A program made the position numbers and the translations under genes. Shown here one piece after another: positions 8,191 to 16,419 of a stretch of DNA of 64,000 bases. The DNA comes from Prescottella defluvii (GTDB lineage: Bacteria; Actinomycetota; Actinomycetes; Mycobacteriales; Mycobacteriaceae). The stretch spans positions 1 to 64,000 of the forward strand of contig NZ_JPOC01000046.1 in assembly GCF_000738775.1 (NCBI RefSeq), read 5' to 3'. Numbering within the stretch: position 1 is the first letter of the stretch; every line of letters begins with the position of its first letter. Under the pieces are notes generated by a model that saw nothing but the letters and a program-made list of their open reading frames with translations, was not told the origin of the DNA and searched no databases.

Positions 8191-8982
8191 TCAGCGCACG
8201 GGCACGCCGGTGCGGATCGCGTCCACCAGACGCTGGATCTCCCCCGCCAGGTCCGTGGTGGCGGCCGGCGCGACGACGACGTCGTCGGATTCGCGCATCG
8301 TGTAGCGGCCGTCGCCGTCGAAATCGAGCCAGTGCAGCCCGATGCCGTCGGTGGTGGGTCGACTGTCGTACGCGACGCCCCCGAACGCGGTGACCTCCCC
8401 GATCCCGGTGCGCGGGCGCCGCAGCAGCGCCAGCGCCTCGTCCCGAACGCGTCCGGCGCCCGCGGAGACGAGGAGCGGCCCGGCGGAGACGTCGAGGTCG
8501 CGGCGCCGGAAACGCAGCGCACCGCGGGATCCGGCCGGGGCCGCGGGCAACGCGGCCGCGACGGCCTGCGGGATCTGCGCGGGCGACACCCCGCGGATCA
8601 GGACGTCGCCGCCGGTGTCGGCGTCGACTCCGGGGAGTTGGATCGCCAGTGTCGCTCCGCTGCTGTGCAGTCCGGCGTGCATGCGGATCCGGGTGGCGAG
8701 CCCGACGCCGGCGAACCCGACCACCTCGAGCCGGATGTCGGGTTCGGCGAGCACCGTCAGGTGGTGATGGAGACGCTCGGTGACCCGCGGCGCCCAGTGC
8801 TGTGCGGCGGCGCGGCGCTGCCGATCGAGGTCGTCCTGGTCGTCCGCGGCGGGCCGGAAGCACAGCGGATACGGCAGCCGGTCCCGCCCCAACTCTCGCC
8901 ACAGCACCTGGAACTCCAGACCGGTGCACCGCCACCTCGCATCGCGCCCCGCCGGACCACCGGCAGATTCGCCGAACCCCAC
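8191..8982 (-). CDS. EspG-like ESX secretion-associated protein
   Basis: The GTG at 8982 has GGAGG nine bases upstream, giving 263 residues. The frame is open to 9069, so the start is not certain. The beginning (WRCTGLEFQVLWRELGRDRLPYPL) and the alternation of beta strands and helices match the EspG family, cytosolic chaperones for ESX-exported substrates. It is the first gene of the cassette EspG - YbaB-like - WXG100-like - WXG100-domain protein. No EccA-E, mycosin or EspG-paired PE/PPE genes are present here. Confidence 0.75.
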   Translation of the reverse strand: MGFGESAGGPAGRDARWRCTGLEFQVLWRELGRDRLPYPLCFRPAADDQDDLDRQRRAAAQHWAPRVTERLHHHLTVLAEPDIRLEVVGFAGVGLATRIRMHAGLHSSGATLAIQLPGVDADTGGDVLIRGVSPAQIPQAVAAALPAAPAGSRGALRFRRRDLDVSAGPLLVSAGAGRVRDEALALLRRPRTGIGEVTAFGGVAYDSRPTTDGIGLHWLDFDGDGRYTMRESDDVVVAPAATTDLAGEIQRLVDAIRTGVPVR

Positions 8983-9081
8983 CCCGTCACCCCTCCCCGA
9001 GTGCACGGCGCCGCCACCGACGGCGGCGCCCACAGACAATAGACGCGCCGGCGCCCGGGACGGTTCCATCCGGCCCCAGCA

Positions 9082-9133
9082 CCCATTCCTGCTCGCTGCG
9101 GGCGGGTATCCGCGAAAGTCGCCGAGGAATGGG
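9082..9133. promoter_or_regulatory. Long-loop inverted repeat upstream of the ESX cassette
   Basis: CCCATTCCT at 9082-9090 and AGGAATGGG at 9125-9133 are perfect 9-bp arms separated by 34 nt. They lie in the gap between the end of the L,D-transpeptidase gene and the first ESX gene. It could be a pair of operator half-sites or a leader/terminator stem. Confidence 0.35.
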
Positions 9134-9142
9134 CGCTCAGGC

Positions 9143-10324
9143 TCACAGCGCCGACATCGACAGCCAGGTGGGCCAGTCGATCGCCCAGTCGTAGACGTCG
9201 CCGTCCGCGGCCGAGAGGTCGATGCGGGTACCGGTGACCTCCACCGGATCGCCGTACATCGCGATGCCGAAGTACTCCTCGGCGTCCGACAGCGACAGGT
9301 TGATGCACCCGTTAGTCACGTTCGAGGCGCCCTGCACCCCGACGGTCGCGGGGTTGGCGTGGATGAACTCACCGTTGTTGGAGATCCGCACCGCCCAGCG
9401 TTCGCGGACGTTCTCGTAGTACGGCGGGTTCGACATCAGGAAGTCCTCGTGCTTCTCGGTGACGACGTGGACGCCGCTGCGGGTGACGTTGCGGTCCTCG
9501 TTGCCCTCGCCGTAGCTGACGGGAATGTCCATGACCGTGACGCCGTCGCGGACCACCTGCATGCGGTGGCTCGGGGCGTTCGCCTTGACGATCTGGCTGC
9601 GGCCGATCGTGAAGTTCAGTGAGACGTCGCTCGCCCCGTACGCGCCGCCGCCGAAGTCGACGCCGTACAGATCGGCGACGACGTTCACGGTGGTGCCGGG
9701 CGCCCAGTAGTTCTCCGGACGCCAGTGCGCCCGCGCGCCACGATCGTCGGGCAGCCACGCCCACGCGCCGGGTGTCGGCGGGTTCGTGGTCACCTTCAGG
9801 GACTTCTCGACCGCGGCCTTGTCGGCGATGGGTCCGTCGAACTGGAGGATGATCGGGGCCCCGATGCCGACGACCTGACCGTCCCCGATGTTGGTGCGCA
9901 CCGACGTCGTCGTGTCCGGGTCCACCGTCGTGAACGATCCGGCGACCGGCACGGACTTGCCGTCCGGCCCGGTCGCGGTGCCCGCCCACGTGTAGGTGCC
10001 GCCGTAGCCGAGCGGTTCGGTGACCGTGTACGACCGTCCGTCGGGGCTCGGCGTGCCCTGCACCACCGTGCCGGTGGCGCTGGTGAGCGTGACGCCCTGC
10101 AGCGTGCCGCCGTCGGCCCGGATCGAGATCGGCTCGACGGGGTTGACGTTCGTCGCACCGGCCGCCGGCGTCTGGATCACCTCCACCACCGGGTCGGCCG
10201 CAGCCGTACCGTCCGCGGCGCCACCCGTGGCGATGGTGCAACCCGCGAGCAGCATCATCCCCAGCAGGGCGGCGATCACCGCCGACAGACGCGTCCGAAC
10301 TGACCGAATCCCCTGTTCATGCAC
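9143..10324 (-). CDS. lprQ: Lipoprotein L,D-transpeptidase (LprQ/LdtMt5 type)
   Basis: The 393-residue protein has an N-terminal lipoprotein signal with lipobox LLAGC (Cys29), then Ig-like domains (about 45-240), then a YkuD catalytic domain. His322 and Cys340 lie in [23 protein letters not shown], the HX14-17[S/T]xGC pattern. It should form 3-3 cross-links in peptidoglycan at the outer membrane face. Position beside murB matches Rv0483 (LdtMt5). The start is GTG 10324 with TACCGT seven bases upstream, so it is probably leaderless. Confidence 0.88.
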   Translation of the reverse strand: MHEQGIRSVRTRLSAVIAALLGMMLLAGCTIATGGAADGTAAADPVVEVIQTPAAGATNVNPVEPISIRADGGTLQGVTLTSATGTVVQGTPSPDGRSYTVTEPLGYGGTYTWAGTATGPDGKSVPVAGSFTTVDPDTTTSVRTNIGDGQVVGIGAPIILQFDGPIADKAAVEKSLKVTTNPPTPGAWAWLPDDRGARAHWRPENYWAPGTTVNVVADLYGVDFGGGAYGASDVSLNFTIGRSQIVKANAPSHRMQVVRDGVTVMDIPVSYGEGNEDRNVTRSGVHVVTEKHEDFLMSNPPYYENVRERWAVRISNNGEFIHANPATVGVQGASNVTNGCINLSLSDAEEYFGIAMYGDPVEVTGTRIDLSAADGDVYDWAIDWPTWLSMSAL

Positions 10325-10331
10325 GAAAACA

Positions 10332-10337
10332 ACGGTA
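10332..10337 (-). promoter_or_regulatory. -10 hexamer TACCGT of the L,D-transpeptidase gene
   Basis: TACCGT followed by seven bases and then GTG 10324. No Shine-Dalgarno sequence is present. Confidence 0.5.
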
Positions 10338-10376
10338 CTCGCCGTGCGACAGTGGCTTTCGTCACTCGGACATCGA

Positions 10377-11471
10377 TCAGATGACGACTCCCACTGTCAC
10401 GGGCTCCGGTTCGAGACGCACCCCGAACGCGGCCTCGACACCGTCCCGGACAGTTCGGGCCAGGTCGACGAGGTCGCCCGTGGCGGCCTCCCCACGGTTC
10501 GTCAACGCCAGGGTGTGCTTGGTGGACAGGCGGACCCGCGCATCCTCGCCGGGGTAGCCCTTCCCGAACCCGGCCCGCTCGATGAGCCACCCCGCGGACA
10601 GCTTGGTTCCGGCCTCCCCGGGGAACTGCGGGATCCGCACGTCCGCACCGACCTTCGCCCGAATGGCGTCGATCACCGTGAGCAGGCTCGCATCCGGGAC
10701 CACCGGATTGGTGAAGAACGACCCGGCGCTCCACGTGTCGTGGTCGTCGGCGTCGAGCACCATGCCCTTGCCGCGACGCAGGCCGAGGACCACGTCGCGC
10801 ACCTCGGCGGTGGGTCGCCGCTCGCCCTCCTCGGCTCCGAGGGCGGACGCCAGTTCCCGGTAGGCCAGCGGCGCGCTCGAGCCGTCGGGCCGGACGGTCA
10901 TCTCGACGGCCAGGACCAGCGCGTCGTCGCGGTGCTTGAGGATGCTGGTGCGGTAGCCGAGACCGAGCTCCGACGGCTCCACCCAGCGCACGTCGCCGGT
11001 GGTGCGGTCGAGCAGTTGCACCCGGCGCAGCAGGGAACCCACCTCGACGCCGTACGCACCGACGTTCTGCACGGGTGTCGCGCCGGTCGAGCCGGGGATC
11101 CCGGACAGGCACTCGAGCCCGCCCAGTCCGGCGGCGACGGTCTTGGCGACGACGTCGTCCCACACCGCACCGGCCTGCGCGAGCACCGTGTCCTCACCGA
11201 GCTCGACACCGGCGTCGGCGACGCGGACCACGACGCCGTCGAACCCGTCGTCGGAGATCACCAGATTGGACCCACCGCCGAGGACGAGGGTCGGCACCCG
11301 GGCGTCGTCGAGTACACGGACGACGTCGACGAGGGTCCGGGTCGACGGGCATTCGGCGAGTACCGCGGCGGGGCCGCCGAGCCGCAGGGTGGTCAGGGTC
11401 GACAGCGGCACCTGCTCGGACAGCTGGGCGCCGGCGGCGACGAGGCGCCCCCGGATGAGTGGATCCAACAC
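10377..11471 (-). CDS. murB: UDP-N-acetylenolpyruvoylglucosamine reductase MurB
   Basis: GTG 11471 gives 364 residues, close to the usual MurB length, and is preceded by TACCGT six bases upstream (leaderless). The frame is open to 11558 but the extra sequence is not MurB-like. Clear FAD-binding motifs are [19 protein letters not shown] and [24 protein letters not shown]. The C-terminal part carries GSFFTNPVV with the catalytic Ser and [11 protein letters not shown] near the end. It performs the NADPH-dependent second step of UDP-MurNAc synthesis in the cytosol. It lies directly upstream of the L,D-transpeptidase on the same strand. Confidence 0.95.
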   Translation of the reverse strand: MLDPLIRGRLVAAGAQLSEQVPLSTLTTLRLGGPAAVLAECPSTRTLVDVVRVLDDARVPTLVLGGGSNLVISDDGFDGVVVRVADAGVELGEDTVLAQAGAVWDDVVAKTVAAGLGGLECLSGIPGSTGATPVQNVGAYGVEVGSLLRRVQLLDRTTGDVRWVEPSELGLGYRTSILKHRDDALVLAVEMTVRPDGSSAPLAYRELASALGAEEGERRPTAEVRDVVLGLRRGKGMVLDADDHDTWSAGSFFTNPVVPDASLLTVIDAIRAKVGADVRIPQFPGEAGTKLSAGWLIERAGFGKGYPGEDARVRLSTKHTLALTNRGEAATGDLVDLARTVRDGVEAAFGVRLEPEPVTVGVVI

Positions 11472-11477
11472 GTGCAA

Positions 11478-11487
11478 ACGGTAGCGT
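11478..11487. promoter_or_regulatory. Overlapping bidirectional -10 elements (murB / DUF2505 gene)
   Basis: The ten bases ACGGTAGCGT contain TACCGT on the minus strand (11483-11478) and TAGCGT on the plus strand (11482-11487), sharing a central TA. The murB GTG lies 6 nt beyond one hexamer and the ATG at 11495 lies 7 nt beyond the other. Both transcripts would be leaderless from a 23-bp intergenic region. Confidence 0.65.
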
Positions 11488-11494
11488 GCCGTCC

Positions 11495-11998
11495 ATGGCC
11501 CGACACATCGAGCATTCCGCGCAATACCCCCAGCCCGTCGCGACGGTGCACGCCGCACTCACCGACGAGGGCTACTGGCAGGCCCGCCTGCGGGAGGTCG
11601 GTGGACCCGGCGCGACGCTCGACGAGATCACCGTCGGCGACGGCACCATCGACGTGGCGATGACGCAGTCGGTGCCCGCCGAGCACCTGCCGGCCGTCGT
11701 CACCAAGATCCGGCCCGGTGACCTGATCATCACCCGCACCGAATCGTGGGGTGCGCTACAGGGCGATCGTGCGGTGGGCACGTTCTCCGCGCAGGTCGAG
11801 GGTGCGCCGGGCGAGCTGCGCGGCACCATGACGCTGACCTCCGACGGCACCGGATCGCTGCTGGTCATGGACGGTGAGGTCGAGGTCAAGATGCCGCTGA
11901 TCGGCGGCAAGATCGAGTCGGTCATCGCCGGTCAGGTCCTGGAACTGCTCGACGCCGAGGAGGACTTCACCGGGCAGTGGACGTCCGCGGCCCGGTAG
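11495..11998 (+). CDS. DUF2505 (SRPBCC-like) protein, first of a tandem pair
   Basis: ATG 11495 follows TAGCGT with seven bases, giving 167 residues; the upstream extension to 11459 would overlap murB. The sequence begins MARHIEHSAQYPQPVATVHAALTDEGYWQARL, typical of DUF2505, a START/SRPBCC-related fold that binds hydrophobic ligands. No catalytic residues are known. The next gene at 12044 is a paralogue with the same beginning (MARRIDYSARFDHPAERVYAALS) and shared motifs (DLIITR, GGK near the C-terminus). Divergent from murB. Confidence 0.8.
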   Translation: MARHIEHSAQYPQPVATVHAALTDEGYWQARLREVGGPGATLDEITVGDGTIDVAMTQSVPAEHLPAVVTKIRPGDLIITRTESWGALQGDRAVGTFSAQVEGAPGELRGTMTLTSDGTGSLLVMDGEVEVKMPLIGGKIESVIAGQVLELLDAEEDFTGQWTSAAR

Positions 11999-12030
11999 TC
12001 GCTTTCCCCTACGGACCGGGCATCAGCCGG

Positions 12031-12036
12031 TAATCT
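12031..12036 (+). promoter_or_regulatory. -10 hexamer TAATCT of the second DUF2505 gene
   Basis: TAATCT, seven bases, then ATG 12044; no Shine-Dalgarno sequence. Confidence 0.6.
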
Positions 12037-12043
12037 GCCGGTC

Positions 12044-12544
12044 ATGGCCCGTCGCATCGACTACTCCGCCAGGTTCGACCATCCGGCCGAACGGGTGTAC
12101 GCCGCACTGAGCAGCCCGGACTACTGGGAGGCGCGGATGGTGGAGATGCGCAAGTACAGCGAGAATCACGTCGAGAGCCTCGAGGTGCACGACGGGGGCA
12201 TCGACCTGGTGCTGCACCACGTGCTGCCGCGCAAGGACCTGCCGGATATCGCGCAGACCGTGCTGAAGAAGGATCTGATCATCACCCGCAAGGAGCGGTA
12301 CACCCCGTTCGGGGAGCCGGTGACCGGCACGTACGAGGCGTCGATTCCGGCAGGTCCGGGCAGCCTCACCGGAACCATCGAACTGTTCGGCACCGACACC
12401 GGCTGCACGCTGCGCACGTCGTCGGAGGCGAAGGTGTTCCTCCCGTTCGTCGGCGGCAAACTCGAACAGCTCATGCTGATCAACCTGGTCGACCTGTTCC
12501 GCACGGAGGCCGAGGTCACGGCGTCCTGGCTCGCCCAGCAGTAA
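12044..12544 (+). CDS. DUF2505 (SRPBCC-like) protein, second of a tandem pair
   Basis: The 166-residue product is a paralogue of the preceding gene product and shares the start MARxIxYSAxF, the central DLIITRxE and the LPFVGGKLEQL region. It has its own leaderless promoter, so the two paralogues can be expressed separately. Fold class is START/SRPBCC-like; the ligand is unknown. The pair sits in the murB neighbourhood; I recall a hypothetical gene (Rv0481c) there in mycobacteria. Confidence 0.8.
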   Translation: MARRIDYSARFDHPAERVYAALSSPDYWEARMVEMRKYSENHVESLEVHDGGIDLVLHHVLPRKDLPDIAQTVLKKDLIITRKERYTPFGEPVTGTYEASIPAGPGSLTGTIELFGTDTGCTLRTSSEAKVFLPFVGGKLEQLMLINLVDLFRTEAEVTASWLAQQ

Positions 12545-12549
12545 CCGGC

Positions 12550-13329
12550 GTGCGCGAAGGAAAACCCGTCGGCGTCATCACCCGCGGCACCACAGGCATC
12601 AATCGGCTGCGCCGCAGCGACCGCTGGCTCGTTCACAGCCCGGTCGTCACACGGATGCTGCGCGACGCCCCCGACCCGCTGGTCGTCGACCTCGGCTACG
12701 GCGCCATGCCGGTCACCACATTGGAGATGGCGGCCCGGCTGCGGACCGTCCGCCCCGACGTCCGCGTCGTCGGACTCGAGATCGACCCGGACCGGGTGGT
12801 CGAGGGCCGGGACGGCGTGACCTTCGCGCGCGGCGGCTTCGAACTCGCCGGCCTGCGGCCCACCCTGATCCGCGCGTTCAACGTGCTGCGGCAGTACCCC
12901 GAGGACGCCGTCGACGAGGCGTGGGGCCGGTTGCGCAGCGGCCTCGCGCCGGGTGGCCTCATCGTCGACGGCACCTGCGACGAACTCGGCCGGCGCTGCG
13001 CGTGGGTGCTACTCGACCGCGACGGCCCCCGCTCACTGACGCTCGCCTGGGATCCGTTCGGCGTGGACCGGCCCAGCGACATCGCCGAGCGTCTGCCCAA
13101 GGCCTTGATCCACCGCAACGTCGCCGGCGAACGCATCCACGAAATGCTCGTCACGGCCGACCGGGCCTGGGCGACGGCCGCCGGGCTGGCGCCGTTCGGG
13201 CCCCGTATCCGGTGGCGGGAAACCCTGCACCTGCTCTCCGACCTCGGCGTGCCGGTCACGCCGCAGCGGCGGCGGATCCGGGACTGCGTTCTCACCGTGC
13301 CGTGGAGTTACGTCGCGCCGTCCGGGTGA
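12550..13329 (+). CDS. Class I SAM-dependent methyltransferase-like protein
   Basis: The GTG at 12550 lies five bases after the stop of the DUF2505 gene, giving 259 residues. The Rossmann-type motif I is VVDLGYGAMPVTTLEMA, followed by VVGLEIDPDRV, where an acidic residue would contact the ribose. The central part (FNVLRQYPEDAVDEAWGRL, PGGLIVDGTCDELGRR) is the later half of the fold. The substrate cannot be read from the sequence. It is probably co-transcribed with the DUF2505 gene. Confidence 0.75.
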   Translation: MREGKPVGVITRGTTGINRLRRSDRWLVHSPVVTRMLRDAPDPLVVDLGYGAMPVTTLEMAARLRTVRPDVRVVGLEIDPDRVVEGRDGVTFARGGFELAGLRPTLIRAFNVLRQYPEDAVDEAWGRLRSGLAPGGLIVDGTCDELGRRCAWVLLDRDGPRSLTLAWDPFGVDRPSDIAERLPKALIHRNVAGERIHEMLVTADRAWATAAGLAPFGPRIRWRETLHLLSDLGVPVTPQRRRIRDCVLTVPWSYVAPSG

Positions 13330-13337
13330 CGAGGGCT

Positions 13338-13949
13338 CTACCGGCACGACCCCAGTGCGTGTTCGATCCGCTCGGCGACCTGTATGGGCTGGCCGTCGCA
13401 TTCGGCCCGGAGGCGTTCGGGGTCGATACGGCCGATCGCGACGCCGTCGCTGACGACCTCGTCGTACAGGTCCTGGGCGATGCCGCCGGCCGCGAGGTCC
13501 AGTGCCGTGCACAGGGGCGTGGTGATGCCGAAGGTCCCGGTCTGTTCGCAGTCCTCGGGTCGCAGTTTCCGGCGGTGCAGCGCGAGGCGGCGGGTGGGTG
13601 CGGGCGCCGAGCCGATGGTCGACAGGTGCACGAAGCTGGGATGCAGGTGACCGAGGCCGTGGAGTTCGGCGGCGCTCTGGTGCGAGACCACCGCCGCGCC
13701 CTCGAACCATGCGCACCACTTGGCGTATTCCTCGAGGTCGGTGCGCGGAAATGAGGCGAGCCGGAACAGATCCCGTTCGATCCGCAACCAGGACCCCTCG
13801 GCCAGGCGGCCGCCGATATCCTCGGCAGTGCAACCAAGACGCAGCGCCTGCCCGGTCGTGAAATACCCCGCTTGCCGGAGCGCAAGGCGACGCAGATCCT
13901 CACCCGCCTCGGAGGTGGGTTCGCGCCGCGGATCTGTCCAGCCCGCCAT
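13338..13949 (-). CDS. AbiEi-type antitoxin-domain / DUF559-like protein
   Basis: ATG 13949 has TACTGT six bases upstream (leaderless), giving 203 residues; the open frame upstream to 14027 is probably not translated. The N-terminus (LRRLALRQAGYFTTGQALRLGCTAEDIGGRLAEGSWLRIERDLFRL) is the winged-helix domain of AbiEi-like antitoxins. A middle segment VVSHQSAAELHGLGHLHP and a TPLCTALDLA motif follow, the usual arrangement. No AbiEii-type nucleotidyltransferase toxin gene lies beside it, so it is an orphan, as is common in actinobacteria. Role unknown, possibly a regulator. Confidence 0.7.
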   Translation of the reverse strand: MAGWTDPRREPTSEAGEDLRRLALRQAGYFTTGQALRLGCTAEDIGGRLAEGSWLRIERDLFRLASFPRTDLEEYAKWCAWFEGAAVVSHQSAAELHGLGHLHPSFVHLSTIGSAPAPTRRLALHRRKLRPEDCEQTGTFGITTPLCTALDLAAGGIAQDLYDEVVSDGVAIGRIDPERLRAECDGQPIQVAERIEHALGSCR

Positions 13950-13955
13950 GTGGCA

Positions 13956-13961
13956 ACAGTA
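13956..13961 (-). promoter_or_regulatory. -10 hexamer TACTGT of the AbiEi-like gene
   Basis: TACTGT, six bases, then ATG 13949 on the minus strand. Confidence 0.55.
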
Positions 13962-14063
13962 CTGCGCCGGTGTGCAGCAGATCACAGTTTTGGCGATAGC
14001 CGGTGTCCATACCGAGCCCCCATTCACAGAAACCGTTCAGAGTCTTCGGGGAGAATCCCTGTC

Positions 14064-14834
14064 ATGTCGGCACCAGTGAACGCACCCCAGATGCCCACGG
14101 CCCCGAAGCGCCCGCGGCGCAAGGCGGTCCTGATCTCGCTGTTCGTGGTTGCGGCGCTCGTCGTCGCCCTCGTCGGCGGTGAGCTGTTCCTCCGTCAGCG
14201 CGCGACCAGTTGCATGGAGTCTCAGTTCCAGAGCCAGCTCGGTTCCGAGGTGGACGTGAGCCTCAGCTGGAAGCCGGTGCTGTGGCAGATGGTGGGCAAG
14301 AACGTTCCGTACGTGAAGATCGACAGCTCCGGCTCGTCGTTCGGCCCCGCCCAGGGCATGCAGGTGCATGCGCGCGCCAACGACATCAAGATCACCGACT
14401 CGCCCGACAGCAGCGGCACGATCGGCAGTTCGTCCGCGGATGTCACGTGGTCCACCGACGGGATTCTCGCGACCGTGCAGTCGCAGTCGCTGGGCAATCT
14501 GGTCAGCTCGGTGACCCCGGATTCGACTGCGGGGACGCTGAAGTTCGCCGTCGGGCCGGCGGGACTGGCGGACCTGACGGTGCGCCCGACGGTGCAGAAC
14601 GGTGAGGTGGTCGTCGAGACGGTGGGCGCGGAGATCCTCGGCCTGGGCCTGCCCACCGCGCTCGTGGACGGGATCGTGCAGACCCTGACCGACAGCCTGC
14701 AGCAGTATCCGCTGGGCATGGCCCCGACGTCGCTGACCGTCACCGACACCGCCGTCGATCTGAACCTCGAGGGCGGTCAGTACGTGATGCCGCCGCAGGA
14801 CCCCAACGCGCAGAGCAGTTGCAGCCTGCTCTGA
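14064..14834 (+). CDS. DUF2993 membrane-anchored protein
   Basis: ATG 14064 follows GGGGAGAA about nine bases upstream, giving 256 residues. A basic N-terminus (KRPRRK) precedes one membrane segment (about residues 25-45, VLISLFVVAALVVALVGG), so the rest is outside the cytoplasm. The extracytoplasmic part has repeated beta strands typical of DUF2993 (LmeA-like), the family of the mycobacterial protein needed for lipomannan elongation. By position beside deoC it probably matches Rv0479c. A mannolipid-related role is inference from family. Confidence 0.82.
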   Translation: MSAPVNAPQMPTAPKRPRRKAVLISLFVVAALVVALVGGELFLRQRATSCMESQFQSQLGSEVDVSLSWKPVLWQMVGKNVPYVKIDSSGSSFGPAQGMQVHARANDIKITDSPDSSGTIGSSSADVTWSTDGILATVQSQSLGNLVSSVTPDSTAGTLKFAVGPAGLADLTVRPTVQNGEVVVETVGAEILGLGLPTALVDGIVQTLTDSLQQYPLGMAPTSLTVTDTAVDLNLEGGQYVMPPQDPNAQSSCSLL

Positions 14835-14841
14835 CGCCCGG

Positions 14842-15522
14842 TCAGGTCTGGTCCGGCAGCCCGTCGAGCACGACGCGGGTGCCGGACAGTCCCAGTCGGG
14901 TGGCGCCGGCCCCGATCATGGCCAGCGCCGCCTCGGCGGTGCGGATACCTCCGCTGGCCTTGACGCCCAGCCGGCCTCCGACCGTCTCGGCCATCAGGCG
15001 CACCGCCCGGGCGCTCGCTCCGCCCGCGGGGTGGAATCCGGTGGACGTCTTGACGAAGTCCGCACCGGCCAGTTCCGCGGCCCGGCAGGATTCCACGATC
15101 GCGTCGTCCGACAGTGCCGCCGACTCGATGATCACCTTCAGTACGGGTCCCGGACCGATCGCCTCACGAACGGCGAGGATGTCGGCGTGCACCGCGTTGT
15201 ACTCGGCGGCGACGGCGGCCCCGATGTCGATCACCATGTCGATCTCCGCGGCGCCCTGGTCCACCGCGAGGCGTGCCTCGGCGCCCTTGACGAGCGAATG
15301 ATGTTTGCCCGACGGGAATCCGACGACGGTCGCAACCACCGGCCCACCGGTGTCCTCGCCGGGCAGCGGCAGCATCGACGGCGACACGCACACCGCGTAC
15401 ACGCCCAGTTCGCGGGCCTCCGCGACCAGCGCCCGGACATCGGCGTCGGAGGCTTCGGGTTTGAGCAGGGTGTGGTCGACCAGGGCGGCGACTCGGGACC
15501 GGCTGAGCGCGATGTCGGACAT
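14842..15522 (-). CDS. deoC: Deoxyribose-phosphate aldolase DeoC
   Basis: ATG 15522 gives 226 residues, the normal DeoC length; the open frame to 15891 overlaps the divergent methyltransferase and is spurious. The Schiff-base lysine is Lys158 in [11 protein letters not shown], and the second active-site lysine is Lys188 in [10 protein letters not shown]. It cleaves 2-deoxyribose 5-phosphate to acetaldehyde and glyceraldehyde 3-phosphate in the cytosol. It is convergent with the DUF2993 gene. Confidence 0.95.
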   Translation of the reverse strand: MSDIALSRSRVAALVDHTLLKPEASDADVRALVAEARELGVYAVCVSPSMLPLPGEDTGGPVVATVVGFPSGKHHSLVKGAEARLAVDQGAAEIDMVIDIGAAVAAEYNAVHADILAVREAIGPGPVLKVIIESAALSDDAIVESCRAAELAGADFVKTSTGFHPAGGASARAVRLMAETVGGRLGVKASGGIRTAEAALAMIGAGATRLGLSGTRVVLDGLPDQT

Positions 15523-15546
15523 GCCTCGAAGCTTGGCACAGCTCGT

Positions 15547-15552
15547 TAGCAT
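15547..15552 (+). promoter_or_regulatory. -10 hexamer TAGCAT of the broken methyltransferase gene
   Basis: TAGCAT, seven bases, then ATG 15560. The promoter of the interrupted gene therefore still looks intact. Confidence 0.55.
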
Positions 15553-15559
15553 CGGTCGT

Positions 15560-16402
15560 ATGGCAGGGACGTACGCCGAGGAGATCGCCGCGACGTTTGA
15601 CGCGGCCGCCGCCGACTTCGATCGGGTCGCGCCGGACGTGTGGGATCCCGCCGGCCGCGCGCTCGCGTTCGCGGCCGGGCTGCGACCGGGTGACGCGGTG
15701 CTCGACGTGGGTAGCGGCACGGGTGCCTCTGCACTGCCGGCGGCCCTCGCCGTCGGCCCGACCGGTCTGGTCCATGCGATCGACCTGTCCGACGAGATGC
15801 TCGAGCGGGGCCGGGTGAAGGCGTCGGACCGGGCCCTGCTCAACATCGAGTTCGTGTGTGCCGACGCCACCGCATGGGAGCCGCCGAGCACCGTCCCCGA
15901 CGCCGGCTAAGACACCCTCCTCAGCTCGTACGCGGTGTTCTTCCTGCCCGAGATGGATCAGGCGTTCGCGCGGCTGTGTCGACTGGTGCGCCCCGGGGGC
16001 ACCGTCGGTGTCACGGCCTGGCAGGACACGGCCCTGCGCGAGTACGCGACGACGTTCCTCGACGCGCTGGGACCGCACCTACCGGAACCGCTGCCCGATC
16101 TCGCCGCCGAGATGGAACCGGCGCAGCGGATCGACAGCGCCGACAAGCTGGGCGCATGGCTCGGCGACGCGGGCACCGAGGCCGTCGAGGTGCGCACCCT
16201 GTCGAACCTGATCCCGGCGACCGAGGAGTTCTGTTGGAACTTCGTGCTGGGCAGCGGGTTACGCGCAACCCTGTCCGGGCTCGCACCGGAGCTCGTGGAC
16301 CGGGTGCGCGGCGACTTCATGAGCCTGATCACCGACCGCGGACTGCACACCGTGGACGCCACGACGCTGGTCGGCACGGCGAGGGTCGTCGGATTTCCGT
16401 GA
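15560..16402 (+). pseudogene. Class I methyltransferase gene interrupted by an in-frame TAA
   Basis: From ATG 15560 the frame encodes a ubiE-like methyltransferase with motif [18 protein letters not shown] and the following [14 protein letters not shown]. It then hits TAA at 15908-15910 (codon 117). The same frame continues without another stop to 16402, with LLSSYAVFFLPEMDQAFARLCRLVRPGGTVGVTAW, the expected second half of the fold. The stop replaces what should be a Tyr or similar codon in DAG-x-DTLLSS. The gene is therefore split by one nonsense change (or a base-call error). A restart at GTG 15935 would make only a 155-residue C-terminal piece. Confidence 0.85.
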
Positions 16403-16419
16403 CCTGAGAGACTGGGCCC

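Noticed and set aside
13950-14027. N-terminal extension of the AbiEi-like protein containing CCTPAQYCC
   Set aside because: The Cys-rich stretch looked like a second leader peptide. However, the TACTGT promoter places the transcript start at ATG 13949, after this segment.
15908-15910. Read-through or recoding at the TAA inside the methyltransferase
   Set aside because: TAA is not used for selenocysteine and no stimulatory structure is evident. A nonsense mutation or sequence error is simpler.
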